Source: Mycoplasma sp. OR1901
Lineage (GTDB): Bacteria; Bacillota_I; Bacilli_A; Mycoplasmatales; Metamycoplasmataceae
DNA: 64,000 nucleotides
Reading direction: 5' to 3'
Assembly: GCF_013348745.1 (NCBI RefSeq)
Contig: NZ_CP054666.1
Coordinates: forward strand, 806,001-870,000
The notes beneath the pieces were generated by a model. It saw only the letters and a program-made list of their open reading frames with translations, had not been told where the DNA came from and did not search any database. Positions 44,615 through 57,331 of this stretch are shown here, piece by piece; position 1 is the first letter of the stretch, and every line of letters starts with the position of its first letter. Both the position numbers and the translations under genes were made by a program.

Positions 44615-47600
44615 TTAAAAATTGATTCATTTTAAAATTAGATTTGCTTCAATATTTTTTTGTTCTTCTTCAGTATTAGGAGTAACTCCATTGAATTTAG
44701 GATCTAAAATTTCATTATTTTCAACAGTGTTATAAAATGATTCTGGCTTAATTCTTATTCTAACCATATCATCACTATTACCCTTATTTTCACTTTCTGT
44801 AGTTAATACTAAATATTTACCATTCTTTTTAGGGTTAAAAATTTCATTATTTTTAGCTTGTATTCCCCCGAATTCAGATCTAAATATAAAAATATCTACA
44901 GTTCTATCATTTGCGTTTCAAGAATTAGCAACTAAACCAATAGTTTTTGCATTATTATTTGGTTGGTCTAAGGTATTATAGTTATCATATAACTTAATAT
45001 TGATTTTATATTCCTTATTTAAATAGTAAACCACTCTTGGGTTATTTTTAGGATATCAATCATCACCTTTCAACTTATCTAAGGTAATATTTTTGTCTAA
45101 AATATGTAATTTAAGTCTTAAAGCGTTACCATAAAATGTACGCCCTACGACTTCAAATTTTTCGCTATTTTTTATGAAATTATATTTTTCTATTAATCTG
45201 TAGTATTTTTTCATATTACCGTTTTTAGTTAATGTAAAGTAAATCATGACTCCAGGATTATCATTATTAACAGTCTTTTCAGCAGTTATTAAATTAGCTT
45301 GATAATTATTTTCGTCAATAGAGTCAAAAGTAATATTGCTATTTGAAGTCAACGAACTACTTGTTCAATTTTTATCTTTGAAATTAATAGACATATTTTC
45401 GGCAACTTCATCAAGTTCTTTTTCTCAATATTTATCTACATCTAATTTTCTTAATTTAGTTTTTTCAATCTCTTTATTTAATATTTCATAAACTTGTTCA
45501 TAATGTTCAGAATCATTATCTCGTAAGCTTTTTAACGCTCCATTTATTTTATATTCCAATTTACGTTTTATAGCTTTATATTTAGTTTCTGTTAATTCTC
45601 TCTTTATACGAATAGCTTCATCTCTAGCTTTCTCTAGAAGATATCTTTTATCATCTTCGACTTTTATTTCTCATGTTTCGTTTAAGTTACTATTTAAATC
45701 TATGTTTAAATATCTAATATTAAAGTCTTTAAATGAAACCATTGCGTGTTCTTTTTCAACACTATTTTCAGATAATTTATTTTGTTGTGGTATTCAGCTA
45801 TATTTTCAGTATTTAGCTTTTGTTGGATAAAAACTAATTGTTAATCTTTTTCTATCATTAGTAGTTAAAGATTTATAGTTTTGATTTTTATTACTATGGG
45901 TAAAGGTTACATTATTTACATTGCCAAAATCTTCTATTTTTACTTTACTTTGATATTTAACAGGTGTTCAAGTATTACCATCGTCAGAACTAAAAATTAT
46001 AATTTCTTGAGGTAAGATCATTTTTTGATTCAAATTTGCATTTTTTTCGAATCATACATCAATTCTATCCACTATTTTGTAATCATCATTTTTAGTTTTG
46101 AATACTATTTCATTTTTATCATTTGTTTGATCTTTATTATGTCTTGAATCGTTATCTCACCCTTTGTTAATACCCGAATTTAATAAACCACTTATAAGAT
46201 TTCGTTTTACATCACTTGATTTATTAAGGTCTACAGCAAACATATTATTTGAAGTTCTTACACCACCATTCATTGCTCAACTACCGGTTTGGGTATACGG
46301 AGCCTTAAAAATTAAGTCCATTTCATATCTAATATTGTTTAAGTCTTCGTGCTTTGTATTTTCTAATTTTCCAAATATTTTTACAGTTCTATTTGTAAGA
46401 CCTTGCTCAGTTTCAGTTATATGACCAGAATAAATTTTAGATTGTAATAAATTATCGTCAAATTTTACTCTATATACCCCATCTGATATATTTCATTTAC
46501 GTGCTTGTTCTTTAGTTATTTTAATTTCTCTATTATTGAATAATTGTTCATGTCTTACACTAGGGCTATAAACTGTTATTTTTTCGATCATTACTTTTTT
46601 AGTTTCAGGATCTTTAGGAATACTTAAAAAGTCTTCTTTTGGAAATCTATATTCAAAACTTTCGCTTTCAGGATTACCATCATCTCCTTTTTTAATTGAG
46701 TATGTTAAAATCAAAGAATTTGATTCATCATCAAAATGATGTGATTTATAAATTCCACTAAAACCTTGATCTAAATGGAAATTAAAATTATTTTGGTTTA
46801 TACTGTTTGTGCTTTCCTTTGCACTTTCTCAAGTTATATTAGAAATATCATTGTAATCAATTCTTAATTTGTTATTTTGAATTAGATATTCTCTTTTTAA
46901 TTTTTCGGATTCTAACTCTTGTTGTTTATTTTGATATTCCGAATTTGTGTTAGCGTGCATAGTTTTATAATTTTCAAGTTCTGTTTCTTTAGAATTTAAT
47001 GCACTTGTTTTTTCTTGTAAGTCTGCTTCTAATCTTTGTTTTTGACTTTCTAATTTATTATAATTATCTTGCAAGTTAGTTTTTTCATGCAAAAGATTAT
47101 TTTTTTCGCTTGTTAAATTAATTATTTCTTCATCTTTTGTAGTTACTAAATTTGTTAATCTTTCAATTCTTTCTTGACTTTCAATAAAACGTATTTTTTC
47201 TTGTTCTAATTGTTGCTCTAATTGTTCTTTTTCTCTTTGCTTTGCATTAATATCATTATTTTTTTGTTCAATTTGAGCTTTTAAAGAATTAATTGAATTT
47301 TCATTTCTAGTCGTTGCACTTTCTTCTTGTTTTAATCTTTCTTCTAGAAGTCTCTTCTCTTCTTTTAAATTGTCTATATTTTGTTGTTTAATTTGAATTT
47401 CTTTTGATTTCTCTTTTAAAAATTGATTATGTTCTTCGCTTCTATCTTTTTCAATTTTTAATTCTTCTGCGAGTTCATTTTTTTGTGTTGTTAATAAATT
47501 AATTTGTGTTGTAAGCTCTTCACTAGTTTGTGTTAAAGAATTAAGTTTTTCTTGGCTTGTTCTTAAACTTTCTTCTAGTTCTTCAATTTTTTTATTTTTC

Positions 47601-47797
47601 AAATTAATTTCTGCTTCCAAATTAGATGTTGGATCATCTTTGTTTCTTAACATTTGAATTTCTTTTTCTTTTTCGTTTAATTCAAATTTTTGTTTATCTA
47701 TTTTAGTTTGATTTTTTGCTGCAATAGCAGATGCGACTGCTATTGATGCACCAATAACTAAACCGAATAAACCTAAAAATATGTATTTCTTTTTCAT
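44615..47797 (-). CDS. Coiled-coil surface protein with discoidin-like segment
   Basis: A 1060-residue protein of unknown function. One N-terminal membrane anchor (~5-26) is followed by ~280 residues of nearly uninterrupted Glu/Lys/Gln/Asn heptad-like coiled coil. The rest is polar and beta-rich; MILPQEIIIFSSDDGNTWTP with an upstream DRIDVWFEKN resembles the F5/8-type (discoidin) carbohydrate-binding pattern. A second helical stretch (ARDEAIRIKRELTETKYKAI) lies near residue 700. Trp are frequent and UGA-encoded, so a standard-code reading shatters the gene. AAAGGA precedes the ATG. Probably an adhesin or shape protein facing outward; that is inference. Confidence 0.75.
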
Positions 47798-47829
47798 GTG
47801 TTATCCTTTCGTTTTTTTCGCATTCTATG

Positions 47830-47835
47830 ATTATA
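47830..47835 (-). promoter_or_regulatory. -10 box of the coiled-coil surface protein gene
   Basis: TATAAT on the minus strand about 33 nt before the ATG at 47797. Confidence 0.5.
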
Positions 47836-47981
47836 ATAAAATTGAAAAATACAAAAGAAAAATCCGATAAAATATGGTATTTTTTGCAGTTATTTTATAA
47901 GCGTTTTTTAATAAGAAAAACTCATTTGAAAAAATCGACTAAAAACACTTGTTCATAGGCATAAAAGAAGAGAATTGATAT

Positions 47982-48013
47982 AAAAAAATAGACTTATATT
48001 TTGTAAGTCTATT
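47982..48013 (-). terminator. Terminator of the 165-residue hypothetical gene
   Basis: 10-bp stem AATAGACTTA / TAAGTCTATT followed by a T-run on the minus strand. Confidence 0.85.
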
Positions 48014-48021
48014 CGATGAAT

Positions 48022-48519
48022 TTAAGAAGGCATATCACAACCATTAAATGGGTGAAAATTAAAGTCTAATTTTTCTACCATTTCAATTTTAGAATTATCA
48101 ATATTATTTAGTAAATCAACTAACAATAAAATGTCTCTAGTTGAACCATCTAAATGTGTAATTCTAAAAATTTGTTTAGCTAAATTTAAGACTTTTTCTC
48201 TTAATTCTTCTTCGTTATTAGATTCTACAAATAATTTCTTATTTTCAATTAAGACTTTATTAACACCATCTTTTTCGCTTGAAGCATTATTATCAGCTAA
48301 ATATTTCATTAAATAGAATGAAAAATCATGAGCTACTTTTAAAAATCTATCATTTCTTGTATAAAAACTTTGTGTTAATTGTTCGTAGTCTTGATAAGTA
48401 TTATCGATATATTTTTTAAACACTTTTCTTAAAGCGTCATAAACAGAGATAACATCGACTGACCAAGAGTTGATATCATATATATTTTCTTTTAGTTCTT
48501 TGTATGTTGCAAAAATCAT
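48022..48519 (-). CDS. Hypothetical protein, 165 residues
   Basis: No family recognised. The protein is helical and acidic, without signal peptide or membrane helix, so probably cytosolic. Notable stretches: YDALRKVFKKYIDNTYQDYEQL and the C-terminal LDFNFHPFNGCDMPS. A TGG codon is used for Trp in NSWSVDV, uncommon here. AAAGGAG precedes the ATG. It is monocistronic with its own terminator. Confidence 0.7.
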   Translation of the reverse strand: MIFATYKELKENIYDINSWSVDVISVYDALRKVFKKYIDNTYQDYEQLTQSFYTRNDRFLKVAHDFSFYLMKYLADNNASSEKDGVNKVLIENKKLFVESNNEEELREKVLNLAKQIFRITHLDGSTRDILLLVDLLNNIDNSKIEMVEKLDFNFHPFNGCDMPS

Positions 48520-48696
48520 AAAAACTCCTTTTTTGGTTTATTTTTCATTAATTTTATAACTTTTTGAAAAAAATAAATAAAAATTCTAATTATTTTTAGA
48601 GTTGCTTTATGATAAAAAAATTGATGTAATTAAATAATTTAAATACCTGCTTTAAACCAATAAAACATTAATATGTATATTATCAATAATAAAAAG

Positions 48697-48705
48697 TGTT
48701 ATAAT
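48697..48705 (+). promoter_or_regulatory. Extended -10 promoter of eno
   Basis: TGTTATAAT, ~65 nt upstream of the eno ATG; a second TATAAT lies at 48736. The remaining gap is AT-rich. Confidence 0.6.
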
Positions 48706-48733
48706 TGAAAATATATTACAAATATACAAATAA

Positions 48734-50131
<1,398 letters not shown>

Positions 50132-50140
50132 TAATATTTA

Positions 50141-50168
50141 AAATTACGTGTGAATCACGTAATTTTTT
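50141..50168 (+). terminator. Terminator of eno
   Basis: 10-bp stem AAATTACGTG / CACGTAATTT with a 5-nt loop, then TTTT. Confidence 0.9.
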
Positions 50169-50296
50169 TCGTTTTTTATAGTAAAAAGTCGTTTTTTTAG
50201 TTTAAAAACAGTTTTTATTAATCTTTTTAATAAAAATGTGTAGAATTTTAATTGTTAAAAAATTAAATTTATTAACAATAAACAAAGAAAGGAAAA

Positions 50297-51862
50297 ATGA
50301 ACAAAAAATTTAGTGAAAAAAGCTTTATTTTTTACGGTATAAACTTTATAGTTGGTTTTGGTTTTATAGCAACTATTCAAAGTGTTATCAAAACAGGAAA
50401 CTATAGTTTACTAATTTTTGCCATTACATCTCTAATTGCGGGAGGTATTATGCTCGCTTACGCAAGAGGTACTCAATATTTTGGTAATAAAATTGGTGGA
50501 TCATATGTTTACGCAAAAGAAGCTTTCCCAAAAAACAAATGATTTTGATTTTTAAATGGTTGAAATCAATTTATGCAGGCTCCGTTATTTTCCGCTACTA
50601 CGCCATTATTTTTTTCAACATTAGTCGGATTATTTATTAAAAATCAAGATTATAAAATACTATTACAACTTGGTTCTTTATTATTTTTTATAATATTAAC
50701 AATAATATCCGCATTTAGCCTAAATGTTTCAAAAAAAGTAATCTTATGAAGCGGAATTGTTAAATGAGCTGTTTTTGTCTTAATTTTAGGTGTTGTGGTT
50801 TATTTAGTTGCATCAAACCCCGAAATACACTTATTTAAAAAAGATAATAATACACTCGAAACAATAACTCCATTTACAATCATTAGTTCTATCCTTAGTT
50901 TCATCTATGCATATGGTGGAATTGAAGGTTTAGCAGGACTATCGACAAACGTCAAAACAAAAAACTTCCAAAAAATATTATTATATTTATTTGGATTCGT
51001 AATATTTATTTACTTAATATTCTTCTTATTATTCTCATTTATACCTACGATACCAAACTCAAATCAAAGTGATTACGTAGCATTAATAATGAGAAACACA
51101 CTAGGTATCACTGGAATTATATTATTTACAATAGGTTTATTATTCAAACAAATTACATCAACAATATTCTCAATGGTATACTATGCAAAAACAGTTGTTC
51201 CACTTGCTTTAGATGGTTTTCTACCAAGTTCACTTGCTAAAGTTGCAAAAAATGGTCAACACAAAAATGCAATTAAATTCGTTACAGTAATTAGCATTTT
51301 TGCAATGATACTATTAACAATAATTCCTCAAGTGTTAGGAATTTCTAACTCTTTTGGTGCAGTTTTAAATGCTGGTAATTTAGTTTTCTTTGTTCTATAT
51401 TTAATAGCTATCTTATCTATATTAGTTATTTCATTCAAAAGAAAAGAATTTAAAATACCAAACTGAGAAAAAGTATTTTATGTGCTAACTCTAATACTTA
51501 TTGGTATTGTTATTATAGTAACATTATTGCCACCTGTAGTTAACGAAAAATATGATCCATCACAATTAATAGTTATTTTAAGTTACATCGGATTTATGAT
51601 ATTAGGATTTGTAATTTGAGGCCTATACAAAGGTGTTAAGTTATTTAATCCTTTAAATAGATACGCTAAAAACTATTCAAAAATGTATGAAAACAAAAAA
51701 ATAACATTAGATAGCTTAGAAAAAAGCGGAATCAAAGATGTAGTTGAAAAACTATTTATAAATTCATTCAAAACACAAAATAAATTTATTATGGTTACAA
51801 ACCAAAGTGAATCATTTAGAGACTTAATCGTAAGAATGTTAGCTCAAGTAATTAAATTTTAA
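50297..51862 (+). CDS. APC-family amino-acid permease (open frame up to frameshift)
   Basis: Twelve-helix amino-acid transporter; 521 residues before the stop. Helix 1 FYGINFIVGFGFIATIQ, the IGGSYVYAKEAF loop and YAYGGIEGLAGLSTNVK mark the APC superfamily; substrate not deducible. Beyond the last helix (~450) a soluble segment (LDSLEKSGIKDVVEKLFI...) begins, then the frame ends at UUU-UAA (51857-51862). Removing one T restores an open frame for 294 more codons, so this is probably the front part of an ~815-residue gene. AAAGGA precedes the ATG. UGA Trp throughout. Confidence 0.85.
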
Positions 51863-52748
51863 TACTAAAGAAAATGAATTACCACTCAAAAATGTATATA
51901 AATTAAATACTGAAAAACTTATTTACACAAAAAGAAATAAAGTAACAAAAATTCTTTACAAACTATTTTACAGTAAATGAAACATTAACTCAAATACAAT
52001 TATTTTCATTGAAAATATTGATCTATTAGACAAATTCGAAATTATTGAACTACTAGAACGTGTTAAAAATCAAACAAATATAAAAGTTATCGCTACACTA
52101 AAAGACGAAACTCAAATTTATAAATATAACGACTTATTTATCAATTCTTCAATTAATGATTTAAGTATTGAACAAAAAATAAATGTAACAACATACGCAA
52201 AAAATAAAATCGTAGCATCTCAATTATTAATATCTGACCCTTCTATTGATAAATTAATAGTTGAACTTGTTAATGAAAATGTTTATATAAGTGATATTCT
52301 TAATAAAGTTGATACTGCCGCAGCTTACTTAAATGCAGAAAACGATCAATGAGAAAAGAATTTGAAAGACTTATATGATCAAAAAGTTAAATTAGAATAT
52401 GACAAATATATTAGTTTAAAAGACAAAAACAGTACAAACACAAAAGAAATTGATTCACAAATTGAAATAGTTGAAAATCAAATTGCACAAAGAATCGAAA
52501 CTTTCGAATCTGAAAAACAAATAATTAAAGACTTAATAGATAGTTATAATTCGCTTTCTAACTTCAAATCTAAAGTTAAAGAATATGAAAAAGATAACAA
52601 TATTTCTGCATCATATAATTTAAAAAACTCTATAATTCCACAAATAGAGAAAAAAATAAAAGATTTATCTGACTCAATTAATAATTTTAAAGAATACAAA
52701 GCAATAGTAACAGAAGACATTTTTAAAAAATCATCTCAATTGATATAA
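51861..52748 (+). pseudogene. Frameshifted C-terminal extension of the permease: degenerate ClpB-like AAA+ and coiled coil
   Basis: Open for 295 codons in the +1 frame relative to the permease, without a usable ATG or ribosome-binding site at its beginning, so it is a continuation rather than a gene. Joined to the permease tail it lines up with the first AAA+ module of ClpB: IVRMLAQVIKF (helix after Walker A), TIIFIENIDLLD (Walker B), IKVIATLKDE (sensor 1), ISDPSIDKLIVELVNENVYISDILNKVDTAAAYL (lid), then a Glu/Lys coiled coil like the ClpB middle domain. The Walker A position reads NQSESFRD, so it cannot bind ATP normally. The alignment is by eye. Confidence 0.6.
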
Positions 52749-52785
52749 AAAACATAACTGGTTAATTTATACCAGTTATGTTTTA
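52748..52785. terminator. Bidirectional terminator
   Basis: 14-bp stem AAAACATAACTGGT / ACCAGTTATGTTTT between the convergent permease and RNase HIII genes. Confidence 0.92.
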
Positions 52786-53490
52786 TTATTTAATTTTAAA
52801 GCTAGTTTTACACACTTTATCAAGCGAATCTCTACCGTATAATTCTTCGAATTCAACAACAGATTCTTTAACTTTAGCACTAGCGCCAAGTGGAAATTGG
52901 AAATTTCACTCTTCGTTTTGTTTTTTCATATAATTAACTAAATAATATCTAGCAATAATTGAAGCACAAGCTACTGATAAATGAACACTTTCAGCTTTAG
53001 TAATAAAAAACACTTGATTATTTAATTCGTATACTTTTTTAAAATCAGCTATAAAGTTAAATTTATCTCTATATTTTAAAATAGAATTAAAAGTAGAATA
53101 TCTATCAATTATAAAAATATCTTTCTCAAAATTATTCAAATCTAAATAAGAATTTGAATAATTACTAATAGCATTAAAGTGAATAAAGTATTTTACTTCA
53201 TTAGCATTAAAACCTTTTGAAGTTAAACTATTGTAACCTTTTTGAGTTAAAGTATATGTCTTATACTTGATTTTCTTCATTAATTCTTTTGCAATAAAAT
53301 TAATTTTAGTTGCACTAAGTTTTTTAGAATCTTGAACACCTAAGTTAATAGCCCATTCTTTTAATTCGTTAGGTAAATAAGCTACGCAACCTATTATTGG
53401 AGTGAAATAATCTCCAACACCTGTTTCATCTATTCCAATTACATTGTAATCATCTAAATTAACTTTATCCAAATTATCATAAAAAAGCAT
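52786..53490 (-). CDS. rnhC: Ribonuclease HIII
   Basis: Removes RNA from RNA-DNA hybrids, 234 residues. VIGIDETGVGDYFTPIIG matches the type III signature (GxDExGxGDYF), with the catalytic Asp and Glu; later QDSKKLS, IDRYS and SVACASIIARYYL complete the set. The N-terminal TBP-like substrate-binding domain typical of ~300-residue RNase HIII is missing or very short. The ATG lies 2 nt after the HAD gene's stop (TTAATAATG). Confidence 0.87.
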
Positions 53491-53492
53491 TA

Positions 53493-54386
53493 TTAATCCT
53501 CTAAAATTCTTTTCTTTTTCTTCTCATTAGATTTAGATATTTCAAGTTCAGGATTATCTAAAAATTTGTTTATGTATCAACCAACTCCACCTTGTCTATT
53601 TGTTTTATTGATTTTAACTGTTGCGTATTGTCTTACATCTTTTGTGGCGTTACCCATAGCAACTGAAACGTTAGCAACCTTAAACATAGGAACATCATTG
53701 AAACCGTCACCTAAAGCAATTGTGTTTTCAACAGGTATATCATAATATCTCATAAGCATACTTAATGCTTTACCTTTATTTGCTGTGATATTAGTCATAT
53801 CAAAAACAGGAGATAATCCTTCACCTTTACTTCAATATGAGAATTCAGCTAAATCACCATATCTAGCATTTAAATATGATCTTAATTCTTCAACATTTGT
53901 GTCTTTTTTAACATCAAAAATAATTCCTGTAGGCATAAGTGGAATTTTATGAAAATCTAAACCAATCATTAGTTTAGCTGATGAGCTAAACCCAAAAACT
54001 TTTTCCAAATCAGGATCTCTTTTTTGTAATTGAACTCAATCAGGTCCTTCTATCGCGATATTAGAAACTTCTTTTTGTACTTTTTCATCACCCAATACAT
54101 ATAAAGCTTCATTTAAATTTAAGTATTTAATGTAAGGAATAAAACCATCATCTTTAGGGTGGTGGATGTGTGCACCATTATAATTTGAAACTACTGTATC
54201 TAGACCTAATGTATCATAAATAAATTTAGTACTTCTTCATGGTCTACCAGTTAAAATACATACCTTATGTCCTAAAGAAACAGCTCTTTTTATAGCATTA
54301 ACTGTTTGATCGTGTACTTCACCAGTAGAACTAGAAAGTAATGTTGTACCATCTAAATCGATGGCAAATAAGTATTTATTATTCAT
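53493..54386 (-). CDS. Cof-type HAD-superfamily phosphatase
   Basis: The 297-residue protein has motif I FAIDLDGTTLL (nucleophile Asp10), motif II LTGRP, the type IIB cap, motif III Lys (ANKGKALSML) and motif IV ALGDGFNDVPMF. It belongs to the Cof family, which dephosphorylates sugar phosphates, flavin or other small phosphoesters; substrate unknown. GGAGT precedes the ATG. First gene of a two-gene unit with rnhC. Confidence 0.92.
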
Positions 54387-54418
54387 ATAACTCCTTTATA
54401 TAAATTTTATGTATTAAA

Positions 54419-54424
54419 ATTATA
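54419..54424 (-). promoter_or_regulatory. -10 box of the HAD phosphatase-rnhC unit
   Basis: TATAAT on the minus strand 32 nt before the ATG. Confidence 0.5.
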
Positions 54425-54612
54425 CAAGATTTTATTTTTTAATCTATAATAATGCACTTTTAGAAAAAATTTCATAATAATTATCAAACAAATGTTTTTT
54501 ATCAATATAATATTCAAAAAACGAAAATATATTAATACTAGTTAAAAACGTCCAAAAAATAATTTTTTTCATTATTTTAGCGTGCAAATGACAAAAATTC
54601 TCATTTTTCTAT

Positions 54613-54618
54613 TATAAT
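54613..54618 (+). promoter_or_regulatory. -10 box of the pyrH cluster
   Basis: TATAAT 33 nt before the pyrH ATG. The rest of the 265-bp divergent gap is AT-rich without other features. Confidence 0.5.
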
Positions 54619-54651
54619 TATTAAAATATTAAATATATGGTGAGAGGTGCA

Positions 54652-55374
54652 ATGAATAATTATAAAAGAATATTGATAAAACTATCTGGTGAGGGTTTTG
54701 CAAATAAAGAAAAACACCTTGCGATTGATAGTGAATTAGTTAAAAAAATAGCTCTTCAACTAAAAGAAGTAGTAGCAAAAGGGATTCAAATTTCGGTTGT
54801 TATTGGTGGTGGTAACTTTTGAAGAGGTGCTTCTGCTGAAAAAAACGGAATACCAAGAAATAGAGCAGATTATATCGGTATGTTAGCAACTATAATGAAC
54901 GGACTTGCATTAAGAAGTGGTTTTGAACAAGCTGGATTAAAATCTAGAGTTCAAAGTTCATTGAACATTGATCCAAAAATTGCTGAAACATACGTAAACG
55001 AAAAAACACTTAAATATTTAGAAGATGGAGAAGTGGTTATATTTGTAGGTGGAACAGGAAGACCATACTTTACAACAGATACAGCTTCAACACTTTATGC
55101 ATCAGAAATAAACGCAGATGTAATATTAATGGGTAAAAACGGAACAAACGGAGTATATGACTCAGACCCTAAAACAAATCCAAACGCTAAGAAATTCGAT
55201 AAAATTACATATGATGAAATTTTAGAGAAAAAATTACAGGTTATGGATTTAACAGCCACAAGCATGGCTAGAGACAATAATATTGATTTAATAATTTTTA
55301 ACCTTTTAGAAGAAAACTCAATAATTAAAGTACTAGAAGGCAAAATAGAACACACAAAGGTAACACAGAGGTAA
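54652..55374 (+). CDS. pyrH: Uridylate kinase
   Basis: Phosphorylates UMP to UDP, 240 residues, amino-acid-kinase fold. RILIKLSGEGF, VVIGGGNFWRG (Trp as UGA), FVGGTGRPYFTTDTAS and MGKNGTNGVYDSDPK are diagnostic. The ATG at 54652 has GAGAGG in front; an in-frame ATG five codons earlier would overlap that site. It is followed by frr, the usual pair. Confidence 0.96.
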
Positions 55375-55376
55375 TA

Positions 55377-55928
55377 ATGGATATAGAATTATATTTAATG
55401 GAATTAGAAGAAAAAAACGAAAAAGCAATACAACATTTCAAATTTGAAATGTCAAAATTATCCACAGGAAGAGCTAACCCACAAATAATCAAGGGTGTTA
55501 GAATTAATTATTATGATACTCCTACTTCACTTGAAGAATTAGCAAATATTAGTGTACCAGAACCACAACAATTACTAATTAAACCATATGACTTAACATC
55601 AGTTAAAGAAATTACAAAAGCATTAGAAAAAGCTAATTTAGGTATTTTACCAGTTGATGAAGGTAACCAAGTTAGACTTACATTCCCTGCCTTAACAAGA
55701 GAACGTAGAATCGAAATGGTTAAAAACCTTAAAAAACTTACAGAAAATGCAAAAGTCGGAGTTAGAAACTCTAGACAAGATGTTAATAAATTAATTAAGA
55801 GTAACGATGAGTTATCTGAAGATGTTGCAAAAAATTACTTAGACATTATTCAAAAACATACTGACCAAAATATCGATAAAATTAACGAATTAAGCAAAGA
55901 AAAAGAAAACGAATTAATGAATGGATAA
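55377..55928 (+). CDS. frr: Ribosome recycling factor
   Basis: Splits post-termination ribosomes with EF-G, 183 residues. FKFEMSKLSTGRANPQII, YYDTPTSLEELANISVPEP, FPALTRERRIEMVKNLKK and RNSRQDVNKLIK are conserved. It starts 2 nt after pyrH. Confidence 0.97.
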   Translation: MDIELYLMELEEKNEKAIQHFKFEMSKLSTGRANPQIIKGVRINYYDTPTSLEELANISVPEPQQLLIKPYDLTSVKEITKALEKANLGILPVDEGNQVRLTFPALTRERRIEMVKNLKKLTENAKVGVRNSRQDVNKLIKSNDELSEDVAKNYLDIIQKHTDQNIDKINELSKEKENELMNG

Positions 55929-55934
55929 TAATGT

Positions 55935-55957
55935 AAAGGTGATTAAAATCACCTTTT
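55935..55957 (+). terminator. Weak hairpin after frr
   Basis: AAAGGTGATT / AATCACCTTT with a very short loop, followed by TATTTAATT. Likely partial termination before mnmE. Confidence 0.5.
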
Positions 55958-55972
55958 ATTTAATTAATAAAT

Positions 55973-57331
55973 ATGAACGATAATATAGCAGCAATAAGTT
56001 CTGGTTCAAGAACAAACCAGCCCATCTCCATAGTTAGGCTAAGCGGTCCTAACGCGGTAGATATAATAAAAAAAATATACAAAGGTAAAATTGGTCATGA
56101 TCATCAAATTACTTATGGTGAAATATATGATAAAGAAACTTTAATAGATGAAGTTTTAGTAATGTGATTTATAGGTAAAAAAAACAAAGACGGAAAAATG
56201 ATTTATAACAACTACGTTGGAGAACCTATCATAGAAATAAATTGTCACGGCGGAATCGTTGTCACAAATAAAATTTTAGAATTGCTTTTAGTGCATGGCG
56301 CACGTCTAGCTGAACCTGGCGAATTTACAAGAAGAGCTTTTTTAAACGGTAAATTAGACCTAGTTAAAGCGGATGCAATACATGACTTAATAATGTCTAA
56401 AACAACGAGACAAGCTAACGCAAGTGTTTCTCGTTTTAAAGGTAAAACAAGTGATTTATTAGATAAAATTAATAATAGAATTAGTCTACTAATTGGAACA
56501 GCCGAAGTTAATATTGACTATCCAGAATATGAAGATGTTGATCAAATAACTTCAAAGTTATTTATCAACACTTTAGGTGAATTATCTAAAGAATTTAGTG
56601 AAATAATAAGAGTTTCCGAAAAAAGTAGATACATATTCGAAGGTGTTAAAGTCGCTATTTTAGGTAAACCAAATGTTGGTAAAAGTAGTGTCTTAAATGC
56701 TTTACTTTCTGAAGAAAAAGCCATCGTAACTGATATTGCTGGAACTACAAGAGATTTAGTCGAAGCAAGTTATCAAATTGATGGAATTTTATTCAAATTA
56801 ATTGATACCGCTGGTATTAGAAAAACTGATGAAATAATTGAACAAATGGGTATTAAAAAATCTTTTGATCAAATCGAACAAGCGGATTTAATTTTACACA
56901 TTTTAGACCCATCTCAAGAAAATAATGAGTTCGATATTGAAATTGAGAAAAAATCTAAAGAATTAAACAAATATTATATTAAAGTTATGAATAAATCTGA
57001 CTTGGTGCAAGGCAAAAAAGACGGATTTATTTATATTTCTGCAATTAAAAAAGAAATCGAAGATCTCGAAAAAGCTTTAGTAGAAAACTTCAAAAATATC
57101 GATGTTTTAGATGAAAGAATTTTCTCAAATACAAGACAGTTATCATTAATTAAAAAATCTAAAAGACATATTGATGATGCTTTAGAATTAGCTAAAAATG
57201 AAGGGTATACTTTTGATACTCTAATAGTAGATTTATACGATGCTTGAGATTCACTAGAAGAAATAAAAGGGAGAGCTAATAGAGAAGATTTATTAGATAC
57301 AATGTTTTCTAACTTCTGTTTAGGTAAATAA
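55973..57331 (+). CDS. mnmE: tRNA modification GTPase MnmE
   Basis: With MnmG it modifies U34 of tRNAs reading NNA/NNG codons, 452 residues. N-terminal [41 protein letters not shown]1 [17 protein letters not shown]3 DTAGI, G4 NKSD and the C-terminal FCLGK with the conserved Cys are present. There is no Shine-Dalgarno; a TTTAAT lies 8 nt before the ATG, so a leaderless start is possible but weakly supported. Its UAA overlaps the tatD ATG. Confidence 0.97.

Noticed and set aside
52362-52748. Independent gene for the coiled-coil part after the permease
   Set aside because: Its apparent start is a TTG without a ribosome-binding site, and the frame is open far upstream, fitting a continuation of the permease.
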